A DNA stretch of 25,492 bases from a virus: positions 1-25,492 of IMG/VR virus record IMGVR_UViG_3300000553_000250, one strand, 5' to 3'. Positions 13,849 to 20,654 of the stretch are shown one piece after another. Numbering within the stretch: the first letter of the stretch is position 1; every line of letters starts with the position of its first letter. Position numbers and translations under genes: made by a program. The notes under the pieces are model-generated. The model saw only the letters and a program-made list of their open reading frames with translations. It did no database searches and was not told where the DNA came from.

Positions 13849-13851
13849 ATA
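13844..13851 (+). promoter_or_regulatory. T4-like late promoter, consensus match
   Basis: TATAAATA, identical to the T4 late consensus, overlaps the stop codon of the DUF4337-like gene. The predicted +1 near 13857 leaves a 30-nt leader with a purine-rich GGA-containing site before the ATG at 13887. Confidence 0.6.
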
Positions 13852-13886
13852 ATCTTGGTGGGAAAACTTAAAAAAAAGGAAATCCT

Positions 13887-14075
13887 ATGCGTAAAATTAT
13901 ACTAGTAGCAACCGTTATGGCGTTTGCATCAACTGGGTTTGTAAGTTCAGCGTTTGCAAAATCAGCATGTGATCCCGTATCAAATCCAAAAGCTTGCAAG
14001 AGCGTGGTACATCACAAAACACCAAAAGCTTCAATTTGCAAGATAAAAGACAAAAAGAAATGTCCTAAGAAATAA
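13887..14075 (+). CDS. Small exported Cys/Lys-rich protein, 62 aa
   Basis: Signal peptide MRKIILVATVMAFASTGFVS, with cleavage after AFA (about residue 24), then a mature peptide of about 38 residues, strongly basic, with four Cys in the pattern C-x8-C-x13-C-x6-C. It is expected in the periplasm, probably disulphide-bonded. Such small basic cysteine-rich peptides can bind membranes or proteins, but no family is recognised. It has its own late-type promoter. Confidence 0.7.
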   Translation: MRKIILVATVMAFASTGFVSSAFAKSACDPVSNPKACKSVVHHKTPKASICKIKDKKKCPKK

Positions 14076-14085
14076 TTAACTTTTT

Positions 14086-14093
14086 GTTAAGTA
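14086..14093 (+). promoter_or_regulatory. Possible T4-like late promoter octamer
   Basis: GTTAAGTA in the intergenic region, predicted +1 near 14099, 15 nt before the GTG at 14114. Confidence 0.4.
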
Positions 14094-14113
14094 TTTGGTG
14101 GTAAACTAATGAA

Positions 14114-14275
14114 GTGGAAAATGTACAGTATCCTTATCGTGTTGAAGAACACCGCCATGTAAATGGTGACCGATATTTTACTGTGTATTTCCATGGAAGA
14201 TTAATAATAATATTACGAAATAAAAAAACAGCAGACGAATACATAGAATTAAACAAGAAATATAAAGAGAAATAA
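14114..14275 (+). CDS. Hypothetical protein, 53 aa, GTG start
   Basis: The frame from GTG 14114 encodes (M)ENVQYPYRVEEHRHVNGDR, a beta-rich central part (YFTVYFHGRLIIIL) and a basic helical tail. The stop TAA shares its last base with the ATG of the next gene (TAATG), which supports translation of this frame. A competing ATG at 14109 opens only 17 codons. It has no signal peptide or full membrane span, and the Shine-Dalgarno is weak. The function is unknown. Confidence 0.55.
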   Translation: MENVQYPYRVEEHRHVNGDRYFTVYFHGRLIIILRNKKTADEYIELNKKYKEK

Positions 14276-14646
14276 TGGAATTGGGATTAGCAGACGCAAT
14301 TAACAAATATGGTTTTCCAATTGTTGCTGCGGCTGGAATGGGATATTTTATATTTTTTACCTGGCAATGGGCTACAACAGAAGTAAAACCAGTGTTAAGT
14401 GAAGCTAATACGGTGTTGATTGCTCTCATTGACCGTATTCGTATGTTAGATAACGATCTTATCCGTCTTAATCAAAAACTAAACATTGTGCTAATGTTGC
14501 GCGGCAAAGAGATTGAAAGCCAGCGCCATCTTGATGATGCCAAAGCTGCTGTTGCTGCACAAAAAGTAGAACTTGAAGCAGAAAAAACGCTAAAGAAAGC
14601 AGCTAAAGAAATCAATAAAAACGAAGCCGCTGGCGGTAATAGTTAA
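14275..14646 (+). CDS. YvrJ/BhlA-like small membrane protein, copy 2
   Basis: A 123-aa paralogue of the 12475 gene: KYGFPIVAAAGMGYFIFFTW (about 11-30) as membrane span, then the helical IALIDRIRMLDNDLIRLNQKL region, then an extra Ala/Lys/Glu-rich coiled-coil tail (about 75-118) missing from copy 1. The topology suits a holin-like or scaffold protein with a cytoplasmic coiled coil. Its start is coupled to the 53-aa gene. It meets the convergent HNH gene tail to tail with a 4-nt overlap. Confidence 0.66.
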   Translation: MELGLADAINKYGFPIVAAAGMGYFIFFTWQWATTEVKPVLSEANTVLIALIDRIRMLDNDLIRLNQKLNIVLMLRGKEIESQRHLDDAKAAVAAQKVELEAEKTLKKAAKEINKNEAAGGNS

Positions 14647-15170
14647 TTACTTAGAATTGCTTCTTTTTTAATTAAAAAAACAGAAGTATTATTTTGTCTT
14701 GCTGCTTCATTCAATCCTTTATATTCTACACCACGATAGATTACAGTTTTAAGAAGCGGATGCTTTAATCTTTTTTCTTCCGTGCAAGGTTGAAGTTTTC
14801 CTTTATTGGGAGAAACCTTTCCATATCTTGGATTTTTCTCACCAACCATTTTTCTTTTTTCCACCCATTCTGCGGATTGTTTTCGCCCTTTTCCTTGACC
14901 TTTTTTAGATTCACTAATTTTTCTTTTTGTTTCTTCGCTTAATGGTGGTCTTTTTACACCTCTACGAGCAGCATACATTATTTCCATTCTTTCTTCTTCT
15001 GTAATCAAACCAAGCAATCCTCTATATGCAACAAGGTCTTGCCACCTTCCATGCACTTCATACAAAATTTTGTGTGCTTCTGCGTGTTCTTCTATGGTTA
15101 GTTCTACGAGATTCGATGGGTCATCAGTTCCGCCCATATGTCTTGGAATAATATGATGTTTATGTTTCAT
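14643..15170 (-). CDS. HNH homing endonuclease with NUMOD3 and NUMOD1-like modules
   Basis: I start at ATG 15170 (MKHKHHIIPRHMGG), not at the frame's upstream limit 15317, which lies inside the cyclase gene. The 175-aa protein has HH at 5-6, Asn20 and His29 (an HNH core: HHIIPRHMGGTDDPSNLVEL), a NUMOD3 segment (LSEETKRKISESKKGQGKG, about 77-95) and a helix-turn-helix-like NUMOD1 tail (YRGVEYKGLNEAARQNNTS). It is a free-standing mobile gene. A late-type octamer lies exactly 5 nt before the ATG. It sits right behind the cyclase gene stop. Confidence 0.85.
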   Translation of the reverse strand: MKHKHHIIPRHMGGTDDPSNLVELTIEEHAEAHKILYEVHGRWQDLVAYRGLLGLITEEERMEIMYAARRGVKRPPLSEETKRKISESKKGQGKGRKQSAEWVEKRKMVGEKNPRYGKVSPNKGKLQPCTEEKRLKHPLLKTVIYRGVEYKGLNEAARQNNTSVFLIKKEAILSN

Positions 15171-15175
15171 ATTAT

Positions 15176-15183
15176 TATTTATG
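15176..15183 (-). promoter_or_regulatory. T4-like late promoter, leaderless spacing
   Basis: CATAAATA on the minus strand, then exactly 5 nt (ATAAT), then the HNH ATG at 15170. No Shine-Dalgarno is present. Confidence 0.6.
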
Positions 15184-15198
15184 ATTTGTTCTATAAAC

Positions 15199-17250
15199 CT
15201 ATTTTGAAGTTGCTCTAAAAACACCATCCCAACCTTCGCCTGGTAGATTTTCTGCCATCTCTGTACAGCGTTCAATCCACATATCATAATAGCCATCCAT
15301 TTGACCATCAAACTCACCTTTTAACTGCTTGCATGCATCAATAGCAGTTTTAAAGTGTTGTGAGCGATAATCATCCATCATACTAAGATGCCCACTTTTT
15401 GCTGCTAGGTATTCTGCGGCTGAACCAACATCATATATCTGTAGCACAGTGTGAATATTCACACCTTCTTTTTTACCCTTAACTGCAATGCAATCTAGTG
15501 GCAGAGTAAAGTACTCGTCCTTGACATATTCATTAGTCTTATCACCAATAACCATAGCAACATGATATGGTTTACTTTGTCCTTCTAAGCGTGATGCCAG
15601 ATTAACGCCATCACCAAGACAAGTATAATCAAAACGCTGACTAGAACCCATGTTGCCCACCACCACAGTAGCAGTGTTAATACCAAGCCCCATACCGAAA
15701 GGTGGAACACCTTCGGCAGCAACTTCTCTATTAAACGCATCTAAACTTCCTAACATTTGTAATGCTGTTTTCACAGCGTTTTTTGCATGGTCTGCATCAT
15801 CAAGTGGTGCGTTCCAAAATGCCATTTGTGCATCACCAATATACTTGTCAAGAGTGCCCTCGTTTTCTAATATCTTTGCTGTCATCGCTGTCATATAGCG
15901 ATTCATTATTTTGGTAAGACCTTGAACATCACTACCATAATGCTCAGAAATTGAAGTAAAGCCCCTAACATCGGTAAACATAATTGACAATTCACGAGAC
16001 TCTCCACCAAGCGTTAATAATTCAGGATTCTTTTGTAGTTTCTCAACCATTGCTGGTGAAAGATAAGTTCCAAATTGTTTCTTTATTTGTTGTTTTTGTA
16101 AGAACTCACTAACAAATTTAACTCCATAAGCATGCAATGCCACTAGTATAATTGTGACAGTAAATGCAGTAGCGTCAAACAAATAAAGGTTGCTACTAAA
16201 TTCGTACATGCTGCCACCAATACCAGCGAGAACAAGTACAACGACAGTTGATAATCCGACATAAGTCCACCTTGTTAAAAATAATAATAATAAACTACCA
16301 ATGATAAGAGCAGCAAGTTCTGCGCCTTCTGCATAATCTGGTCTAGAAATGTTAACCTTGTTTGCCAGTGTTGCAATAATTTTTGCTTGAATATCTTGTG
16401 GATATACAGCACCGATAGCAGTTGGAACAGGGTTAGCAATACCAGCCGCACTGGTGCCAACAATAACAACAGCGCCATCAAAGTTTTGTGGCATATTCAT
16501 AAGACTTACTTGCTTATGCTGTTGACTTAAATCAATCCATACACGACCAAGTTGATCAGTGGTGAATATAGACTTGCCCATGCCCATCTTATCAATACCA
16601 ATTTCACTTAACTTGACCTTAAAGTTCTTTTCTTGCATCAAGACACGCAGCGTCTCAATACCAATAGTAGGATAAAGTTTGCCGCCACTGCCAACAAGAA
16701 GTGGAATACGACGATTCACACCATCTATTTCAGGATATACATTTGTAGTTCCGACACCGATAGCGGCGTTTTCTAGTTCTGGAATGTTGGCGATTACCCC
16801 AGGATAATTGTAAATCCTATCAATAAAATTACTGTTGACAATGGCAGCACCGTTAGGGCGAGGCGTATTTTTACTCACGCTGCTTGGAATATTTGAAAGA
16901 ATGGTTGGGTGTTGCTTAAGAGTATCTGCTAGAACTGCATCACCGCCTTGACGGTCTGCCTCTGGCATCAACACTGTCCATACAACTAGACTTGCTCCAC
17001 GAGCATAGATATCTTTAATAATATCCGCATATATTTGTCTATTAAACGGCCACTGACCATACTTGTCAAGTGCTGCTTCATCAATATTGACTGTATAAAT
17101 TGGATTATCAGTTGGCGCTTTGTTGGTGATTAGCGTGTCAAAGTATCGTAACTTAATACTTTCAACAAAGTTGGGTGATGAAACTTTGATAGCAACTAAT
17201 ATTGCCAGCGTGATGAGTGCAGTCCATGGAGATAGCAGAATTTTTTTCAT
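15199..17250 (-). CDS. CHASE2-domain class III adenylate cyclase
   Basis: A 683-aa membrane enzyme. An N-terminal span (about 8-24) leads to a periplasmic CHASE2 sensor (about 30-300, with YTVNIDEAALDKYGQWPF and GAVYPQDIQAKIIATL), then three spans (about 310-378), a short linker and a class III cyclase domain (about 415-605). Metal-binding Asp427 (FTDVRGF) and Asp473 (KYIGDA), substrate residues Lys469 and Thr543, and Asn550 and Arg554 (NLASRLEG) are all present. The Lys/Thr pair is the class IIIb adenylate-cyclase signature. It should make cAMP from ATP in response to a periplasmic signal. Late-type octamer 5 nt before the ATG; terminator upstream. Confidence 0.9.
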   Translation of the reverse strand: MKKILLSPWTALITLAILVAIKVSSPNFVESIKLRYFDTLITNKAPTDNPIYTVNIDEAALDKYGQWPFNRQIYADIIKDIYARGASLVVWTVLMPEADRQGGDAVLADTLKQHPTILSNIPSSVSKNTPRPNGAAIVNSNFIDRIYNYPGVIANIPELENAAIGVGTTNVYPEIDGVNRRIPLLVGSGGKLYPTIGIETLRVLMQEKNFKVKLSEIGIDKMGMGKSIFTTDQLGRVWIDLSQQHKQVSLMNMPQNFDGAVVIVGTSAAGIANPVPTAIGAVYPQDIQAKIIATLANKVNISRPDYAEGAELAALIIGSLLLLFLTRWTYVGLSTVVVLVLAGIGGSMYEFSSNLYLFDATAFTVTIILVALHAYGVKFVSEFLQKQQIKKQFGTYLSPAMVEKLQKNPELLTLGGESRELSIMFTDVRGFTSISEHYGSDVQGLTKIMNRYMTAMTAKILENEGTLDKYIGDAQMAFWNAPLDDADHAKNAVKTALQMLGSLDAFNREVAAEGVPPFGMGLGINTATVVVGNMGSSQRFDYTCLGDGVNLASRLEGQSKPYHVAMVIGDKTNEYVKDEYFTLPLDCIAVKGKKEGVNIHTVLQIYDVGSAAEYLAAKSGHLSMMDDYRSQHFKTAIDACKQLKGEFDGQMDGYYDMWIERCTEMAENLPGEGWDGVFRATSK

Positions 17251-17255
17251 GAATA

Positions 17256-17263
17256 TATTTACC
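17256..17263 (-). promoter_or_regulatory. T4-like late promoter, leaderless spacing
   Basis: GGTAAATA on the minus strand, exactly 5 nt before the cyclase ATG at 17250, no Shine-Dalgarno. It lies just past the terminator of the upstream gene, so the cyclase has its own transcription unit. Confidence 0.6.
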
Positions 17264-17267
17264 CAAG

Positions 17268-17295
17268 AAAAAACCCCGCAAATTTCTTTGCGGGG
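17268..17295 (-). terminator. Rho-independent terminator after the GHKL ATPase gene
   Basis: On the minus strand CCCCGCAAA pairs with TTTGCGGGG around a 4-nt loop (9 bp, G/C-rich), followed by TTTTTT. Confidence 0.92.
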
Positions 17296-17305
17296 CGTTG
17301 GTGTC

Positions 17306-19276
17306 TTATGCCTGTTCTAAGTTTAGTAACTCAGTCATATTAGCATTTAAATTAGAAGTACTAATGCCAGCCTTAATGAGTTTGGCTTTCTTTTCCAAAC
17401 GCTTCTCACAATCATGCAAACTTTCATCTAGATTATCTGCATGAGTAGTCAGAGAAACTGGTTTTAGTGCGATCTCAACATCTGCTGTATCATACCCATC
17501 TTTTGCTCGCTTGCACAAGCTATGAATTACTGCCTTAGAAACAATCCATGCCATTTCCTCAGTAGCAATATCTTTTGCTGCTTCACGAATATCAGCAACA
17601 GTTCCTTCATCCTCATTAAGGTAAGGACCAACCATTGCATCAACTGCATAATTTACAGCATCATACATACAGTTAATATAAAGAGCAGTCTCAGTATATT
17701 GTGCCGCACGATGCTTTAACTGGTCAGCACTGCAACTTTCAAGATCAATCTCATTTCTGATAAACTCAATTGGCGGAAATGATTCTTGAATATCAGCAGC
17801 AGCCCCAATGCCACCAAAGAGAGGAGATTTTTTCTTAGGCGGAGAATGAGTAGCGCCTTTGCCAGTTGGCGGGTTACGGGTGCCATTTGTGCGACCATTG
17901 CTGCTGCGAACTGCAGCACTGCCGCGCATTTGCGTCATCAACTTATCAAGCAACTCTTGTGCTTTGTTTTGCAAATCATTTGCACTCAAGTTATTTGGAG
18001 CATAACTCTTGATTTTATCCTTGAACCATTGTGGCATATTTGCACGAATTTCGGGTGCAAAAGTAAGCAACTTAACTTCGGTCTTATGCTCATCATTGAT
18101 CATGATCTTCTTACGATGTGAGTCAGGCATGATTTCAAAGTCATCTGGAAGTTCTACAAAAATACGAAAGTATTTGTAGTTATATAGAATGTTCAACAAA
18201 CCTGCTGTGCCACGCCATACATTGTTATTAGTGAAATCATAGATTTCATTCTTCCAAACAAGGCCACTGAATGTGCTTTGACGAGAAGTTGGATTGCTAT
18301 AAATGCTCATGCTAAGATCATTTTTCGCAATAGGCTTGCCATCGTCGTCTAGTTCAGTTGTATTAGTATTAACAGGACCGTCCCATACATAAACGATCTT
18401 AACGCCATTTTCAAGCGCAACAATTTCTTTCTTAATTTTGTCTGGTTGTGACTCACACAGGTTGTCAATTCGTTCTTCAATGCTTACAAAACGAATGCTA
18501 TTCTTGTGAGCAAAACCAATACCAGTAAAGAAGCGCATTTCAATGCGCGGGTCAAGACGATAGAAACGAGCATATGCAGTGTTGACCAACCAGCCTCGTG
18601 CTTCCTCTTGCTGTGGGTCATATGGACGCTCTGCGGTATTTTGCTTGATGTTATTACCACACAACACGATAGCAGTCCAATCTTCATTGGTGTCCCAAGG
18701 AATCGTGTCAAGACCAGTAATATCCACAATGTCTTTATACTTTGATTTGCTCTGTGCATCGGTATCAAAGAAATCATACCGAACAAATTCTTCAACACCA
18801 GTCTTTTCATTTACTTGCTTCAAAAGCAAAACAAGTGATACCACCTTGTTTTTGCAAGTAATCCAAATCATACCTTTTTGATTGACTGCAAGTGCAGAAA
18901 TTTTAGCACCAATACCAAAGTTGTGCATTAGACTTTGCATTTTTTCAATGCTACTAGCTAAATCAACCGCCAAGCGAAGTTGATGAGCAGTCATTCCACG
19001 ACCGTTATTCCAGTAGGTAAGTTTTTTATTGCCATATGCATTATCTGATACACCACCTCGTGCACCAGAACCATAATAATTGAGATTATTGAGTGGATAT
19101 TCAAGGATGCCAAAAATTGCTGGATCAGTTTCCATTATATAAATTTTAGGAGATTCTGCATTTTGACTTGCTTCAATTGCATTTTGAAGTAGTTCTCGCA
19201 CCATCATATCACTTGGTGCCTGTGAAATAGTACGGGTAATATGACCCGTTGGATTGCCGAACGCGAGTGTACTCAT
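17306..19276 (-). CDS. GHKL (Hsp90-like) ATPase, 656 aa
   Basis: The N-terminal domain carries the GHKL ATP-binding motifs: RELLQNAIEAS at 26-36 (N box), NNGRGM at 89-94 (G1 box; Asp is replaced by Asn in the usual DxGxG) and FGIGAKISAL at 119-128 (G2 box). It continues with a transducer-like region (about 200-420), a low-complexity hinge rich in Ser, Arg, Gly and Pro (about 445-485), and a helical C-terminal domain. It is not topoisomerase or MutL by domain order, and may be a MORC/Hsp90-like remodelling ATPase. It has a sigma70-type promoter, a 5' leader hairpin and its own terminator. Confidence 0.78.
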   Translation of the reverse strand: MSTLAFGNPTGHITRTISQAPSDMMVRELLQNAIEASQNAESPKIYIMETDPAIFGILEYPLNNLNYYGSGARGGVSDNAYGNKKLTYWNNGRGMTAHQLRLAVDLASSIEKMQSLMHNFGIGAKISALAVNQKGMIWITCKNKVVSLVLLLKQVNEKTGVEEFVRYDFFDTDAQSKSKYKDIVDITGLDTIPWDTNEDWTAIVLCGNNIKQNTAERPYDPQQEEARGWLVNTAYARFYRLDPRIEMRFFTGIGFAHKNSIRFVSIEERIDNLCESQPDKIKKEIVALENGVKIVYVWDGPVNTNTTELDDDGKPIAKNDLSMSIYSNPTSRQSTFSGLVWKNEIYDFTNNNVWRGTAGLLNILYNYKYFRIFVELPDDFEIMPDSHRKKIMINDEHKTEVKLLTFAPEIRANMPQWFKDKIKSYAPNNLSANDLQNKAQELLDKLMTQMRGSAAVRSSNGRTNGTRNPPTGKGATHSPPKKKSPLFGGIGAAADIQESFPPIEFIRNEIDLESCSADQLKHRAAQYTETALYINCMYDAVNYAVDAMVGPYLNEDEGTVADIREAAKDIATEEMAWIVSKAVIHSLCKRAKDGYDTADVEIALKPVSLTTHADNLDESLHDCEKRLEKKAKLIKAGISTSNLNANMTELLNLEQA

Positions 19277-19296
19277 TGTTTATTTTCCTTTTTGTT

Positions 19297-19327
19297 GTTA
19301 CCATGAACAAACCCACCATGGGGTAAC
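19297..19327 (-). other. Hairpin in the 5' leader of the GHKL ATPase mRNA
   Basis: GTTACC pairs with GGTAAC, extended by ATG/CAT across a 2-nt bulge, around a loop of roughly 11 nt. It lies between the promoter (19347-19375) and the Shine-Dalgarno (AAAGGAAA). It could affect stability or translation; no function is shown. Confidence 0.4.
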
Positions 19328-19346
19328 TATGTCTAAGGTATAATTA

Positions 19347-19375
19347 TTTATACTATACAATTAGAGGCTTGTCAA
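19347..19375 (-). promoter_or_regulatory. Sigma70-type promoter
   Basis: Minus strand: TTGACA (19370-19375), 17-nt spacer, TATAAA (19347-19352). Its upstream AATGC context matches the promoter at 4818-4845. It drives the GHKL ATPase gene. Confidence 0.72.
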
Positions 19376-19404
19376 GCATTTTTTTTAATTATTTTCAATT
19401 ATTT

Positions 19405-20289
19405 TTAAGAAATTTTAAAGGCAATATAATTGACTATCTCGCTTGCAATGTCAAGGCCGCAATATTTTTCAAATCCTTCAAAGCCAGGCGCACTGTTAGC
19501 TTCACAGACTTTGTAACCATCTTTGTCAAATAGCAAGTCAATGCCAGCAATATCTAAACTAAGAGATTTAGCAGTTTCACGACATAGCAAATCAATTTCG
19601 TCCGTAATAGGAAATGGTTCTCCTGTGCCGCCACCAGTGATATTAGCACGGAAGTCTCCTTCTGGACCAATGCGTTTCATTGCGCCAATACACTTGCCGC
19701 CAATTACCCATACCCGCAGGTCAGTTCCAATAGCGGCATCAATGAACTCCTGAACGATCATTGTTTTCTTTACGCCAAGATTATCAACAAGGTCCATTAG
19801 ATTGACAAAGTGTTCTTTTGTTGGGCAAAGATGAACACCCTTGCCATGCGAACCTTGCAGCACTTTAACTACGCAAGGGAAACCAATTTCTTGTTCAACA
19901 GTTGTGATATGAACAGGAAACTTCACTAACATTGTTTTAGGTGTTGGTATATTATTTGCAACTAATATCTGGTGCGCAAGTAGCTTATCGCGCACATTAT
20001 TGATAGCATCACTGCTGTTGATTGTTTGCACATTATACTTCTCAAGATGTCGCATAACTGCACTGCTAAAATAATTTGTGCCAGCACCTGTTCGCGTTAG
20101 AACAAGTTTAGGCATGGCGATAAGATCACCTTGGTAGCGAATACTTTTATTCTTGCTACGGTTAACTATGATATCAAAATGATCGGGATGCATAAGTTTG
20201 GCGTCAATACCTTTGGCAGCAAATGCCGAAAGCAAACGACCATTCTCATAGCTATCACGATGTTGACTTAAAATCCACACTGTGCTCAT
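19405..20289 (-). CDS. rimK: RimK-like ATP-grasp ligase
   Basis: A 294-aa protein, the same size as bacterial RimK. The N-terminal domain (1-95) has LTRTGAGTNYFSSAVMRHLE, where RimK reads R-GA----YG-AV---. The ATP-grasp core has FPCVVKVLQGSHGKGVHL (about 137-154), QEFIDAAIGTDLRVWVIGG (about 185-203), and metal-binding Asp/Glu/Asn in GIDLLFD and CEANSAPGFEGFE. RimK adds glutamates to the C-terminus of ribosomal protein S6. A phage copy could modify the host ribosome or another C-terminal acceptor, though the substrate is not proven. No cognate S6-like gene is nearby. Confidence 0.85.
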   Translation of the reverse strand: MSTVWILSQHRDSYENGRLLSAFAAKGIDAKLMHPDHFDIIVNRSKNKSIRYQGDLIAMPKLVLTRTGAGTNYFSSAVMRHLEKYNVQTINSSDAINNVRDKLLAHQILVANNIPTPKTMLVKFPVHITTVEQEIGFPCVVKVLQGSHGKGVHLCPTKEHFVNLMDLVDNLGVKKTMIVQEFIDAAIGTDLRVWVIGGKCIGAMKRIGPEGDFRANITGGGTGEPFPITDEIDLLCRETAKSLSLDIAGIDLLFDKDGYKVCEANSAPGFEGFEKYCGLDIASEIVNYIAFKIS

Positions 20290-20304
20290 GCCATTAGTTA
20301 TTCT

Positions 20305-20402
20305 TTAATTGATTTGTCGCAAATAATTCACAAAACTATCTGTGCACTTTGTCCAAGTGTAATCTTTGCTGCTTTCGTACACATATTTACGATAAAAGTT
20401 GG
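20305..20402 (-). pseudogene. C-terminal remnant of a glycosyltransferase-like gene
   Basis: On the minus strand the frame reads about 30 codons, FYRKYVYESSKDYTWTKCTD then SFVNYLRQIN, to a TAA at 20305-20307. The W-x-K-C-x-D-x-F-x-x-Y ending resembles the last helix of group 1 glycosyltransferases. No start codon or upstream part survives: the frame breaks near 20400, where an unrelated fragment on the opposite strand begins. It is probably a leftover of a recombination or a homing event. The family call is tentative because the fragment is short. Confidence 0.5.
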
Positions 20403-20511
20403 TGCTGCTCGCAAAGGGAAAACTGCCATAGAGATTTATGGAGAGGAAAAAGCAAAAGCAATGATTGAAAAACGAATAGCAACAATGGCAGAAAAAAGAA
20501 GGTGCGGGTAG
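20401..20511 (+). pseudogene. Remnant of a homing endonuclease (NUMOD3-like segment)
   Basis: The plus-strand frame encodes RKGKTAIEIYGEEKAKAMIE followed by KRIATMAEKRRCG and a stop at 20509-20511. The GKT-x-EIYGEEKAK pattern is the DNA-binding NUMOD3-type segment found in GIY-YIG and HNH homing endonucleases. No catalytic domain is left on either side. A longer open frame from 20314 exists, but its first 29 codons are the antisense of the glycosyltransferase remnant. The fragment ends inside a tRNA-like RNA gene, a common type of homing target region. Confidence 0.6.
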
Positions 20512-20644
20512 GATTTATACCTACAATTTTAAATGGTATTATATAAAGCAGAAGGGCTTATCATTCCCGTGCTAGCTAGTTCGTCGTTCTATTCCCATTC
20601 TTCCCCGTATCTAGGGCTGTGTGTCCTGTCCACGCCGCCGCACC
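20501..20644 (-). ncRNA. tRNA-like RNA with oversized centre
   Basis: On the minus strand, GGTGCGG at the 5' end pairs perfectly with CCGCACC at the 3' end, and immediately before the latter stands a T-arm-like hairpin GTAGG-TATAAAT-CCTAC. A possible D-arm-like GTG/CAC hairpin follows the 5' acceptor strand. However, the element is about 144 nt, far longer than a tRNA; the T loop deviates from TTCRA; no CCA is encoded; and no clear anticodon arm is seen. It may be a tRNA relic with an insertion, or a new structured RNA. The adjacent nuclease remnant supports an insertion history. Confidence 0.42.
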
Positions 20645-20654
20645 TATCTCTTAC

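Noticed and set aside
15171-15317. Upstream extension of the HNH endonuclease frame
   Set aside because: It lies inside the cyclase gene in another frame; the HNH core begins exactly at the ATG at 15170, which follows a late octamer.
20501-20644. tmRNA or an intron-containing tRNA
   Set aside because: It is too short for tmRNA and has no tag frame, and too short for a group I intron. Kept only as a tRNA-like RNA.
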